Source: Rhodospirillaceae bacterium (GTDB taxonomy: Bacteria; Pseudomonadota; Alphaproteobacteria; SP197). From it: a stretch of 8,922 nucleotides of DNA. The position numbers were made by a program, and so were the translations under genes. Shown piece by piece: positions 1-6,299 of the stretch. The notes beneath the pieces were generated by a model. The model was given only the letters and a program-made list of their open reading frames with translations. It was not told where the DNA came from and searched no databases. The first letter of the stretch is position 1, and every line of letters starts with the position of its first letter. The stretch is taken from assembly GCA_018700655.1 (NCBI GenBank), contig JABIUG010000442.1:1-8922 (forward strand). Reading direction: 5' to 3'.

Positions 1-288
1 ATCCAGGAGTTGCTGGGGGAACCCACCGTTGCGATCCATCCCGATGATGCCGGCAACCTCGGTATCACCGACGGCCAGAGGGTCACGCTGACCAACGCGG
101 CCGCCAGCCTCGAGATGACCGCCATGGTTTCCGACATCATCCCCGCCGGCACCCTGCTCACCGACAAGTCGCGCTGGCCCAACGCCGAAGGCGGCACCAA
201 CGTGAATGCCCTGCATATTCCGGAGAAGACGGACATGGGCGAGAGCACGAGTGTTCACGGGGTCGAGGTCACGCTCTCTGCTGCGTAA
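1..288 (+). CDS. Molybdopterin oxidoreductase, C-terminal fragment (5' end outside window)
   Basis: The reading frame is open from the first base and ends at TAA 286-288, so only the last 95 residues are present. They form the C-terminal molybdopterin-dinucleotide-binding beta-barrel domain of the DMSO-reductase/formate-dehydrogenase superfamily. The motif A-I-H-P-D-D-A-G-N-L-G-I-T-D-G-Q is the characteristic strand-turn that contacts the cofactor, and it recurs in the second molybdoenzyme of this window (I-H-P-D-D-A...G-I-T-D-G near 5803-5843). The ending G-G-T-N-V-N-A-L...T-D-M-G resembles the N-A-L-T...T-D-x-G-G-G terminus of iron-sulfur-containing anaerobic-dehydrogenase-type members rather than the H-G-N-P-N-V ending of BisC types, so the two are not simple duplicates. 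Substrate and partner subunits cannot be told from this fragment. No terminator is seen between it and the next gene. Confidence 0.85.
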   Translation: MQELLGEPTVAIHPDDAGNLGITDGQRVTLTNAAASLEMTAMVSDIIPAGTLLTDKSRWPNAEGGTNVNALHIPEKTDMGESTSVHGVEVTLSAA

Positions 289-350
289 CCGTCGGGCATA
301 AGTCCAGGCACGATTGCAAGGTTGCGCGTTCCCGCAGGCACGCATGGCTC

Positions 351-356
351 TACAAT
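351..356 (+). promoter_or_regulatory. Candidate -10 box for peptide A
   Basis: TACAAT is one base from the sigma-70 -10 consensus and lies 51 bases before the peptide A start codon, in the 119-base gap after the oxidoreductase. No convincing -35 box sits 16-18 bases upstream. TTGCGC at 322-327 is too far away (23-base spacer). The call is therefore weak. Confidence 0.25.
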
Positions 357-394
357 CATCGTTTGCGTCGCCTTAACGATGCCGGTCTCAACAC

Positions 395-399
395 AGGAG
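395..399 (+). promoter_or_regulatory. Ribosome binding site of peptide A
   Basis: AGGAG at 395-399 is followed by eight bases and then ATG 408. This fixes the start of peptide A at M-Q-Q-S-F, which is also where homology with peptide B (M-E-T-S-F) begins. The in-frame open region further upstream is therefore not coding. Confidence 0.7.
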
Positions 400-407
400 A
401 TCAGGCC

Positions 408-665
408 ATGCAACAATCCTTCCCTGATCTGGTTGGAACAAGCGCAGTCGCAGGACTGCTTGCCGCCGACCAGACCGCTCTGAATCGTGAACTCTCCGGC
501 GTCACCCCGACGCTGGATGTGGCAGAAACACATCATGCACCCCAGGGTCCAACGACCAACATAACAGGGTGCATCTGCCTGGAACCCGATCTTCTACATC
601 AGGCATCCGTGTCCCCGGCGAGCAACCATTCGATATGCAGCTGCTTGGAACCCGACGTGGCGTGA
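408..665 (+). CDS. Peptide A: small Cys-repeat protein, RiPP-precursor-like, unknown function
   Basis: This is an 85-residue protein that I do not recognise from any named family. Residues 1-37 are polar and helix-prone (D-L-V-G...V-A-G-L-L...D-Q-x-A-L-N-R-E-L-S...P-T-L-D) and match peptide B at 25 of 37 positions. The rest is divergent except for a repeated motif: C55-I-C57-L-E-P-D-L-L-H-Q-A-S and C77-S-C79-L-E-P-D-V-A. A conserved leader-like half with a variable, Cys-rich, repetitive tail is the layout of ribosomally made, modified peptide precursors. No double-glycine site, known leader class or signal peptide is visible. It has its own ribosome site and a strong terminator 60 bases downstream, so it looks like a separate short transcript. 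The frame continues past TGA 663-665 with repeat-like sequence (separate entry). That the gene is real is well supported by the paralog; the RiPP role is inference. Confidence 0.7.
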   Translation: MQQSFPDLVGTSAVAGLLAADQTALNRELSGVTPTLDVAETHHAPQGPTTNITGCICLEPDLLHQASVSPASNHSICSCLEPDVA

Positions 666-677
666 GAAGCCTCTGAG
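570..677 (+). repeat. Degenerate C-x-C-L-E-P-D repeat units in peptide A
   Basis: Unit 1 (570-608) encodes C-I-C-L-E-P-D-L-L-H-Q-A-S. Unit 2 (636-677) encodes C-S-C-L-E-P-D-V-A, then TGA, then E-A-S-E. Their period is 22 codons. Against the consensus L-E-P-D-L-T-H-Q/E-A-S-E, the TGA falls exactly where His is expected, and the following E-A-S-E continues the unit. Confidence 0.7.
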
Positions 678-707
678 GGTGGTGCCATGTCTCACAACAC
701 CGCCTGA
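666..707 (+). other. In-frame repeat-like continuation after peptide A stop
   Basis: After TGA 663-665 the same frame reads E-A-S-E-G-G-A-M-S-H-N-T-A and then meets a second TGA at 705-707. The string A-S-E...A-M-S parallels Q-A-S-E-A-M-S in peptide B (residues 67-72), allowing for two extra glycines. The segment is either a formerly coding tail cut off by a stop mutation or a readthrough extension. There is no start codon positioned to make it an independent gene. Confidence 0.5.
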
Positions 708-725
708 TCGGCCTGAAGGAATTGA

Positions 726-758
726 AAAGCGGCGACGAACTTGTTGTCGCCGTTTTTT
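726..758 (+). terminator. Rho-independent terminator after peptide A
   Basis: A perfect 7-bp GC-rich stem (CGGCGAC at 730-736 paired with GTCGCCG at 746-752) closes a 9-base loop. The stem can be extended inward by G-T and A-T pairs. It is followed directly by six T residues (753-758). It lies 19 bases after the second in-frame stop of peptide A and should end its transcript. The A-run before the stem (AAAAG) could also make it partly bidirectional. Confidence 0.88.
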
Positions 759-759
759 A

Positions 760-1112
760 GTGCGAGATCCGAAAAATCCCGGCGCACGGCAACATCGCAT
801 CCAGGCGGAAACCTGAGCCTCAGAGAACGCTGGGGTCCATACACACCGCCTTCACGTCTCCGCATCGTTCGTGCGTCTGGGCCACGGTCTTCTCTGGAAC
901 ACAACGGGTGATGGCAGCGCTATCTTCCCTTCTCGTCCGTCATCGCTCCACTCGATGGGGCGATCCATCCCGAGGTCATACGGCCCGCACCGGAGGTGCT
1001 GAAACGCTCCCCCCACGTTCCCCCTGAAGACACCGGGAAACAGGGAAGGCGGGATTTGCATGGCCATTGTCCCCGTGGAGTGATGGCAATCTTCAACTAC
1101 CGAGACAAACAC
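760..1112. other. Gap of about 350 bases without a recognisable gene
   Basis: Between the peptide A terminator and peptide B, neither strand carries an ORF with a protein-like composition. The short frames on both strands are Arg/Pro/Cys-rich shadows without ribosome sites. I looked for a third, decayed copy of the peptide leader or of the L-E-P-D unit and found none that is convincing. The stretch must contain the promoter for peptide B, but no well-matched -35/-10 pair is visible. Confidence 0.5.
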
Positions 1113-1373
1113 ATGGAAACGTCATTCATCGATCTGGTTGGATCACAAGAAGTCGCAGGACTTCTTTCCACTGATCAAAACGCGCTGAACCGCGAACTTT
1201 CCAGTCTGGCGCCGACACTGGACGCTGCTGTGGCTCGCCAGGTTGTGGAAGACTCTGCCAACAAATATTTTGCGTTGCTGGCTTGCCTTGAGCCTGACCT
1301 CACACATCAGGCGTCCGAAGCCATGAGCACAGGGTTTGGTTCGACTTGCCTGTGCAAGACGCCCCTGGCCTAG
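1113..1373 (+). CDS. Peptide B: paralog of peptide A, RiPP-precursor-like, unknown function
   Basis: This is an 86-residue protein. The start at ATG 1113 is chosen because homology with peptide A begins there (M-E-T-S-F-I-D-L-V-G against M-Q-Q-S-F-P-D-L-V-G) and a weak GAGA ribosome site lies at 1102-1105. An in-frame ATG at 1083 is possible but has GGAG only two bases before it. Residues 1-37 are the conserved leader-like half. The second half has a unit C58-L-E-P-D-L-T-H-Q-A-S-E and a degenerate unit C79-L-C81-K-T-P-L-A just before TAG 1371-1373. A third, well-preserved unit lies beyond the stop in the same frame (separate entry). No membrane segment or signal peptide is present. It converges on the dioxygenase gene, whose stop is 68 bases from the end of the open extension. 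The paralogy makes it a real gene; any modification is speculative. Confidence 0.7.
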   Translation: METSFIDLVGSQEVAGLLSTDQNALNRELSSLAPTLDAAVARQVVEDSANKYFALLACLEPDLTHQASEAMSTGFGSTCLCKTPLA

Positions 1374-1448
1374 GCGGCACAGGCTCCGACCAACGCCGTT
1401 TCATGGTGCCTCTACCTAGAGCCCGACCTGACGCACGAAGCACCTGAG
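1284..1448 (+). repeat. Three L-E-P-D repeat units across the peptide B stop
   Basis: The units are 1284-1319 (C-L-E-P-D-L-T-H-Q-A-S-E), 1347-1370 (C-L-C-K-T-P-L-A, degenerate) and 1407-1448 (C-L-Y-L-E-P-D-L-T-H-E-A-P-E). They are spaced 20-23 codons apart and all lie in one frame, although TAG 1371-1373 separates the second from the third. Over the seven codons for L-E-P-D-L-T-H, units 1 and 3 differ at five bases and all five are synonymous third-position changes. Confidence 0.75.
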
Positions 1449-1484
1449 AGCCGCCCCCGTTACGTGACATTCCGACAGGTTTGA
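1374..1484 (+). other. In-frame open extension after peptide B TAG, with a third repeat
   Basis: After TAG 1371-1373 the frame stays open for 36 codons to TGA 1482-1484. It contains W-C-L-Y-L-E-P-D-L-T-H-E-A-P-E, a clear third copy of the peptide's repeat. There is no ATG, GTG or TTG in frame between the TAG and the repeat, so the segment cannot be a separate gene by normal initiation. The synonymous-only divergence from the first copy shows that it was translated for most of its history. Possibilities are amber readthrough or suppression, a recent nonsense mutation (for example CAG to TAG), or a sequencing error. Confidence 0.6.
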
Positions 1485-1524
1485 AGGGTTGAGGCAGCAT
1501 CGGTCGCGGCTGTTCACTTCCGAG

Positions 1525-1557
1525 GTTTAGAAACTCGCCGCAGGCCCACTTCTAAAC
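1525..1557. repeat. Inverted repeat between the convergent genes
   Basis: GTTTAGAA (1525-1532) and TTCTAAAC (1550-1557) are perfect 8-bp complements around a 17-base spacer, and the right arm overlaps the dioxygenase stop codon (TAG on the - strand, 1552-1554). Neither side has a T-run, so it is a poor terminator. It may help to insulate the convergent genes or may be chance. Confidence 0.3.
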
Positions 1558-2481
1558 AGCCAACACGGGTGTGACAGCCACCGCCGTCTTCCAGCGCGGC
1601 ACGCCGCTTTCGCCGCCGACATAATCGATGTCGCTCTGCACCTTGGGATAGCCCGGTTTCCCGCCCTCACCGACGAACTGCGCGAGCGGACCGATGCCCA
1701 TCGGCGCGACGCCCTGAAAGAAGGCAAGGCTGGTGCGGGACACTTCGGTATCCATCACACGATGGCGCACCGCGGGGATCGCGCCGTTGGTAAAAATCTC
1801 CGTCCAGTCACCGGGAGCCACAACGAGACGCTCGGCGGGATCGGCCGGCACGTTGATCCATCGCCCGTCACGTCCCCTGATCTGGAGGGATTCCACGCTC
1901 TGGCTGAACATCGTGAAAACAACCGCATCAGAATGTTCGTGCAGCCCGGCGTCCCGCGCACCGCCCTCACCGGTCGGCTGGCCCGGATAATGTTTCAGCG
2001 CGACATAACCCGGCTCGTACTTCAGAAACCCAGCGTCCTGCCCCAGCACCTGCTCGAACACACCCAGCAGTGCCTGCGCCACGCCATCGAGCAGCGTGAC
2101 CGCAGCCCTGGCGTTCTCCGCAAACCCCGGAGCCACCGCCTCATCGGGCCACAGCGTGCGCCCGGTCACGACGCTGAACCCGAATTCCTGCTTGGGCTCC
2201 GCGCTCTCCAGTTCGGCCTGGCTCATGTGGCTGGTGTAGACCGGATGCTCGCGCATCAACGACCAGCCGCCGCGCGCCTCTCCGTCGCTTACCTTCTGGT
2301 GATACTGCTGACGCACATCGATCGGCAGGGCGGTGAAATCGCTCCAGCGCGCCAGTGCGTCGCCGACACATTGCAAGGCGCTTCCGGTGAATGCGAGATA
2401 TCCATCACGCATCAACGCCGTCTTGATGCGTTCTGTCACACTTGTCTGTCCTGCGCCCTGGAGAAGCTCTTCGAGTTCCAT
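1552..2481 (-). CDS. 2-oxoglutarate/Fe(II)-dependent dioxygenase, isopenicillin-N-synthase-like
   Basis: This is a predicted cytosolic non-haem iron oxygenase of 309 residues, typical for the family. Members hydroxylate, desaturate or cyclise small molecules or peptides using O2 and usually 2-oxoglutarate. Counting from ATG 2481, the N-terminal half matches the DIOX_N region (D-G-Y-L-A-F near residue 26). The jelly-roll carries the facial triad H183-S-D185 (in L-H-E-H-S-D-A-V-V-F-T) and H240 (V-R-H-R-V), plus the 2-oxoglutarate-binding pair R249-x-S251 (S-R-T-S-L-A-F). All key residues are present. The frame is open up to a TTG at 2562 (336 residues), but the ATG fits the family better. It lies just downstream of the demethylase on the same strand, probably as an operon, and converges on the peptide genes. 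Its substrate is unknown; plant-hormone- or antibiotic-type names given by homology would be misleading. Confidence 0.85.
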   Translation of the reverse strand: MELEELLQGAGQTSVTERIKTALMRDGYLAFTGSALQCVGDALARWSDFTALPIDVRQQYHQKVSDGEARGGWSLMREHPVYTSHMSQAELESAEPKQEFGFSVVTGRTLWPDEAVAPGFAENARAAVTLLDGVAQALLGVFEQVLGQDAGFLKYEPGYVALKHYPGQPTGEGGARDAGLHEHSDAVVFTMFSQSVESLQIRGRDGRWINVPADPAERLVVAPGDWTEIFTNGAIPAVRHRVMDTEVSRTSLAFFQGVAPMGIGPLAQFVGEGGKPGYPKVQSDIDYVGGESGVPRWKTAVAVTPVLAV

Positions 2482-2590
2482 CTGTCGTACCCGCTGAAGG
2501 ATGTCCTGCTTGCAGACAACATGAGCCCAAAGGGCCGCAGAGTTCAATCGGGTTCGTTCCAACCTTCACCGGGACGCGGTTGTGGCGACA

Positions 2591-3742
2591 TCAGCCCGCA
2601 GCGATCGCCTTCTTGGGGTCGAAGAACGGCTTTTCCACCACCGTAACCGGCACGGTCCCTGCTGATGTCACCGCCTCTGCCTTGCTTCCCAGTTCCGCGT
2701 GTCCAATGGCGATCATGCCAAGCGCGATGTTGCGTTCGAGCCGGGGTGAATAGACCGCCGAGCTGATGTGACCGACCTTTTCGCCCGCCACCATCAGAGG
2801 CCAGTGCTGGTCGTTGGGGCTGGCGAGCGGGGCGCTGTGGAGTTCAAGCCCGACATGGCGGCGGGTGACGCCCTCTTCGCAGATGCGGCGCAGGGCTACC
2901 TTGCCGATGAAGTCGGCAGGCATATCAAGATTCACCAGACGGTCGAAGCCCAGTTCATAGGGGTTGGTGCCCAGATCCATGTCGGCGACGTAGCTCAGCA
3001 TGGCGCCTTCGATGCGCCGGATCGTGGAGGTGTGGCCGGGCTGGAGGCCGAGCGGTTTGCCAGCTTCCATCAGGCGATCCCACAGTTCGTTGCCGCGGCT
3101 GCCATCGCGCAGGAACACTTCATAACCCTTCTCGCTCGACCAGCCTGTCCTCGAGATCACGAGCGGGATGCCGTCGAGCGTGAATTCGCGCAGGCGGAAA
3201 TAACGCAGGTCTTCGATCCAGTCGCCGAAGACCGCCTGCATCACGGCGCTCGATTTTGGACCCTGGACCTGGAGCGGCGAGACGTCGGGTTCGGTCACCG
3301 TGACATCCATGCCGGCAAAGGCGGCGACACCCTTGGCCCAGAGCAGGCCGTCGCTGTCGGCGAGCGAAAGCCAGAAGTGGTTTTCGCCCAGGCGCAACAG
3401 CACAGGGTCGTTGACGATGCCGCCCTCTGCCGTGGTGAGGAAGACATACTTGCACTGGCCGACTTCACATTTGGAAAGGTCACGCGGGGTGAGGAGCTGG
3501 GTGAAGCGCGCGGCATCGGGCCCGGTGATCTCGACCTGACGCTCGACTGCGACGTCGCACAGGATCGCGTCGTTGACGAGGTTCCAGAAGTTGCCGACGG
3601 GATCGCCGAAATCACGGGGAATGTACATGTGGTTGTAGACGCTGAACCCGGCAGCACCCCAACGCAGGGTGGCGTCGAAATAGGGTGACTTCCTGACCTG
3701 TGCGCCAAAGCCCACCTGGCCGACCTGATCGAGTTGCGTCAT
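2591..3742 (-). CDS. GcvT-family folate-dependent demethylase, DmdA-like
   Basis: This 383-residue protein belongs to the aminomethyltransferase (GcvT) fold, which moves a methyl or methylene group from a substrate to tetrahydrofolate. It resembles dimethylsulfoniopropionate demethylase (DmdA) more than the glycine-cleavage T protein. Similar stretches are Y-N-H-M-Y-I-P (36-42), D-V-A-V-E-R-Q-V-E-I-T-G-P-D-A (63-77), L-T-P-R-D-L-S-K-C (84-92), G-G-I-V-N-D-P-V (107-114), W-L-S-L-A-D-S-D (124-131), E-P-D-V-S-P-L-x-V-Q-G-P-K (151-163) and R-R-I-E-G-A-M-L-S-Y (242-251). The C-terminal barrel starts near residue 290. The start ATG 3740-3742 has AGGGGA about 11 bases upstream. It is first in a likely two-gene operon with the dioxygenase and divergent from the BisC-like gene. 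Many DmdA-like clades act on other methylated compounds (dimethylglycine, sarcosine, methoxylated compounds), so the substrate is not settled. If it is true DmdA, it produces methylmercaptopropionate and methyl-THF. Confidence 0.8.
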   Translation of the reverse strand: MTQLDQVGQVGFGAQVRKSPYFDATLRWGAAGFSVYNHMYIPRDFGDPVGNFWNLVNDAILCDVAVERQVEITGPDAARFTQLLTPRDLSKCEVGQCKYVFLTTAEGGIVNDPVLLRLGENHFWLSLADSDGLLWAKGVAAFAGMDVTVTEPDVSPLQVQGPKSSAVMQAVFGDWIEDLRYFRLREFTLDGIPLVISRTGWSSEKGYEVFLRDGSRGNELWDRLMEAGKPLGLQPGHTSTIRRIEGAMLSYVADMDLGTNPYELGFDRLVNLDMPADFIGKVALRRICEEGVTRRHVGLELHSAPLASPNDQHWPLMVAGEKVGHISSAVYSPRLERNIALGMIAIGHAELGSKAEAVTSAGTVPVTVVEKPFFDPKKAIAAG

Positions 3743-3780
3743 CGCTTGTGTTTTCCCCTGCTCATCCCTGGAGCGCGCAC

Positions 3781-3809
3781 CTTATTGACCAAGCCAGCCG
3801 GGCTGACAA
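3781..3809 (-). promoter_or_regulatory. Candidate promoter of the demethylase-dioxygenase operon
   Basis: On the - strand, TTGTCA (complement of 3804-3809), a 17-base spacer and AATAAG (complement of 3781-3786) resemble a sigma-70 promoter. This would place the transcript start about 30 bases before ATG 3742. The opposite strand of this 94-base divergent gap has a TTGACC at 3785-3790 but no -10 box at the right distance for the molybdoenzyme gene. Confidence 0.35.
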
Positions 3810-3836
3810 GCCGCCTGCCCTGTGCCATGGATCGTC

Positions 3837-6155
3837 ATGAGCGAAAAACTGACCACCGCGGCCCATTGGGGCGTCTACGAAGCCCGTCGCGACGCCGACG
3901 GTGCGGCAGTGATCCGTCCGCTGGGCGAAGATCCGAACCCGACGCATGTTTCCGATGACTTGAACGATGTGCGCGGCACCAAAGCGCGGATTGCTACACC
4001 CCTTGTGCGAGAGGGTTATCTGGCTGACGGGCCCGACAGCCGCGAAGGGCGCGGGCGCGAGAAGTTCGTGCCGGTTGACTGGGACACGGCGCTTGATCTC
4101 GCTGCAGAGGCGGTGACAGCGACAAAGGCACGGCTGGGCAACGAGGGCATCTTTGGTGGTTCCTATGGCTGGGCTTCGGCCGGGCGGTTTCATCATGCCC
4201 AGAGCCAGCTCAAACGTTTTTTTAATCTTACCGGCGGATTCGTCGGTACGGTAAACACCTATTCGTCGGCTGCTGCAGAGGTCGTGATCCCCCATGTCCT
4301 CGGCGGGGCCGACATGATCAATGCCGGGCACGACTGGGAAGTCATCCACGACCATACCGAGCTGATGGTTTCATTCGGCGGGCTGCCGTTCAAGAACGCG
4401 GCAATCGATGCCGGTTCGACCGGGCCGCATGTGGATCAACAGGGGCTGGAGCGTTGCCTGGCGCGCGGGCTCGAGATCGTCGCGGTCTCGCCGATCCGCC
4501 ATGAACACGACAACCGTGCCGAGGTCCAATGGCTGGCGCCCCGACCGGGCAGCGATGTCGCCCTGATGCTGGGCCTGGCCCACTGGCTGATCACCCACGA
4601 CCGGATCGACCGGGAATACCTCGAACGCTGCTGTGCTGGAACGGAAGAGTTCATCGCTTATGTCACAGGTGCCGGCGACGGCACGGCAAAGTCACCTGCT
4701 TGGGCAGCCGGGATCACCGGCCTGGATGAAAAGGCCATCAAAGCACTCGCCGAACGCATGGCGGGGAAACGCACGCTGATCACCGTCGCCTGGGCGCTGC
4801 AGCGGGCCGATCATGGCGAACAGCCGTTCTGGATGGCTGCGGCACTGGCCGCGCTGCTGGGTGGGCTGGGCAAGCCCGGCGAAGGCGTGGGTTATGGCCT
4901 CGGCACCTTCAACAACTATGGCGCCGGCCGCCTGCCCTTTCGCAAGGCCGCCTTTCCCCAGGGCAAACGCAGACTTGACCGTTTCATCCCGGTGTCGCGC
5001 GTCGCCGATATGCTGCTTCAACCGGGCGCCACGATCCCGTTCAACGGCCAGAACGTCACCCTGCCGGAAATCGACCTGGTCTGGTGGGCGGGCGGCAACC
5101 CGTTCCATCACCACCAGGACCTCCATCGACTGAGCAACGCCTTTCGCAAACCCGCCACCGTGATCGTCAACGACAGCTTCTTCCAGCCGACCTGCCGACT
5201 GGCCGATATCGTGCTGCCGGCCACGACCTTCCTAGAGCGCAACGACTGGGCGGCCAGCGCCCATGGCGGTGCGATCACGCCGATGCACCAGTTGGCCGAG
5301 CCCTTCGCAAAGGCGCGCAACGATCACGACATTTTCGCTGCCATGGCCGAACGCTTCGGCCTGCGCGAGGCCTTCACCGAGGAACGCGACGAGATGGGCT
5401 GGATCCGTCATATGTGGGGCATCACGCGCGACAACGCCCGGCGCGGGGGATACGACCTGCCGGAGTTTGGGACCTTCTGGACCGGCGGCATGATCAACAT
5501 CGCGCTCGAGAACGACAGTTCTGGCAAGCTGATCCGTCATCGCAGTGACCCCCAGGCCCACCCCCTGCGTACGCGCAGCGGCAAGGTCGAACTCTTCAGC
5601 GAAACGGTCTCAGACTTCGGTTACGCCGACTGTCCCGGCCACCCGGCATGGCTCGAACCCCGGGAGTGGTTGGGAAGCAAGGATGCCCGACAACATCCGC
5701 TCCATCTGATGTCGGACCAGCCGAGCGGGCGTCTCCACAGCCAACTTGATCCTGGCAAGGCGAGCCAGGCGACCAAGACCCAAGGACGCGAACCCTGCCT
5801 GATCCATCCCGACGATGCCGCACAGCGTGGCATTACGGACGGCGACATCCTGCGTGTCTTCAACCGGCGCGGCGCCTGTCTGGTCGGCGCCGTCGTCACG
5901 TCGCGCATCCGGCCGGGCGTCATCTGTATTGCAACGGGATCGTGGTTCGACAGCGACGATCCCGGCAATGCCGATAGCCTGGAGCGTCACGGTAACCCCA
6001 ATGTGCTGACCCGCGATGAAGGCTGCTCCAGCCTGTCGCAGGGACCGTCATGCAACTCCGCCCTGGTCGAATGTGAGCGGTTTACCGGTAGTTTGCCGTC
6101 GGTCGAGGCCTACGAAATCCCCAGCAAAACCGTCCAGGACGCCAAAACAGGATAA
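3837..6155 (+). CDS. BisC/DMSO-reductase-type molybdopterin oxidoreductase (S- or N-oxide reductase)
   Basis: This 772-residue enzyme is full length for the BisC/TorA/DorA group of the DMSO reductase superfamily, which reduces sulfoxides or N-oxides at a bis-MGD molybdenum centre. Numbered from ATG 3837, the N-terminal 150 residues contain no Cys, so there is no iron-sulfur cluster. G-G-S-Y110-G-W112-A-S-A-G corresponds to the active-site Tyr/Trp motif of DMSO reductase. T-Y-S143-S-A-A-A-E-V-V-I-P-H-V-L-G corresponds to the motif carrying the Ser ligand of molybdenum. The C-terminal dinucleotide-binding domain (about 630-760) has I-H-P-D-D-A...G-I-T-D-G and ends with the typical H-G-N-P-N-V-L-T. 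There is no twin-arginine signal, so the enzyme should be cytoplasmic like biotin/methionine-sulfoxide reductase. A GTG start at 3822 would add five residues. It is divergent from the DmdA-like gene. Substrate candidates are biotin, methionine or dimethyl sulfoxide, or an N-oxide. Confidence 0.9.
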   Translation: MSEKLTTAAHWGVYEARRDADGAAVIRPLGEDPNPTHVSDDLNDVRGTKARIATPLVREGYLADGPDSREGRGREKFVPVDWDTALDLAAEAVTATKARLGNEGIFGGSYGWASAGRFHHAQSQLKRFFNLTGGFVGTVNTYSSAAAEVVIPHVLGGADMINAGHDWEVIHDHTELMVSFGGLPFKNAAIDAGSTGPHVDQQGLERCLARGLEIVAVSPIRHEHDNRAEVQWLAPRPGSDVALMLGLAHWLITHDRIDREYLERCCAGTEEFIAYVTGAGDGTAKSPAWAAGITGLDEKAIKALAERMAGKRTLITVAWALQRADHGEQPFWMAAALAALLGGLGKPGEGVGYGLGTFNNYGAGRLPFRKAAFPQGKRRLDRFIPVSRVADMLLQPGATIPFNGQNVTLPEIDLVWWAGGNPFHHHQDLHRLSNAFRKPATVIVNDSFFQPTCRLADIVLPATTFLERNDWAASAHGGAITPMHQLAEPFAKARNDHDIFAAMAERFGLREAFTEERDEMGWIRHMWGITRDNARRGGYDLPEFGTFWTGGMINIALENDSSGKLIRHRSDPQAHPLRTRSGKVELFSETVSDFGYADCPGHPAWLEPREWLGSKDARQHPLHLMSDQPSGRLHSQLDPGKASQATKTQGREPCLIHPDDAAQRGITDGDILRVFNRRGACLVGAVVTSRIRPGVICIATGSWFDSDDPGNADSLERHGNPNVLTRDEGCSSLSQGPSCNSALVECERFTGSLPSVEAYEIPSKTVQDAKTG

Positions 6156-6299
6156 AACCACGGAAATCTGTCTGACAAAGCCTTTGCCTTTTTGCCGCTG
6201 ACGCGGTTTGTTAGGGCTCATGCGGTGGAGCGTGGCCGGGAACGGTCGGGTTTTGCCTTCAAAGTAAAAGTAATGGAACGCGGGGTAGGCGACGCCACC

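Noticed and set aside
363..407. Longer N-terminus for peptide A, starting before ATG 408
   Set aside because: The ribosome site at 395-399 and the homology with peptide B both place the start at 408.
570..1448. CRISPR-like or minisatellite origin of the L-E-P-D repeats
   Set aside because: The copies are conserved as protein, not as DNA, with many synonymous differences and unequal spacing, so they are coding repeats rather than a DNA array.
1762..2646. Open frame of 294 codons on the + strand
   Set aside because: It is antisense to the dioxygenase, which has an intact catalytic triad; the + strand product is Arg/Pro-rich shadow sequence.
2768..3688. Open frame of 306 codons on the + strand
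   Set aside because: It lies antisense within the DmdA-like gene, whose - strand product is clearly recognisable. The + strand translation has no family features.
6168..6200. Possible terminator after the BisC-like gene (T-rich stretch)
   Set aside because: There is a T-run near 6189 but no stable GC-rich stem precedes it.
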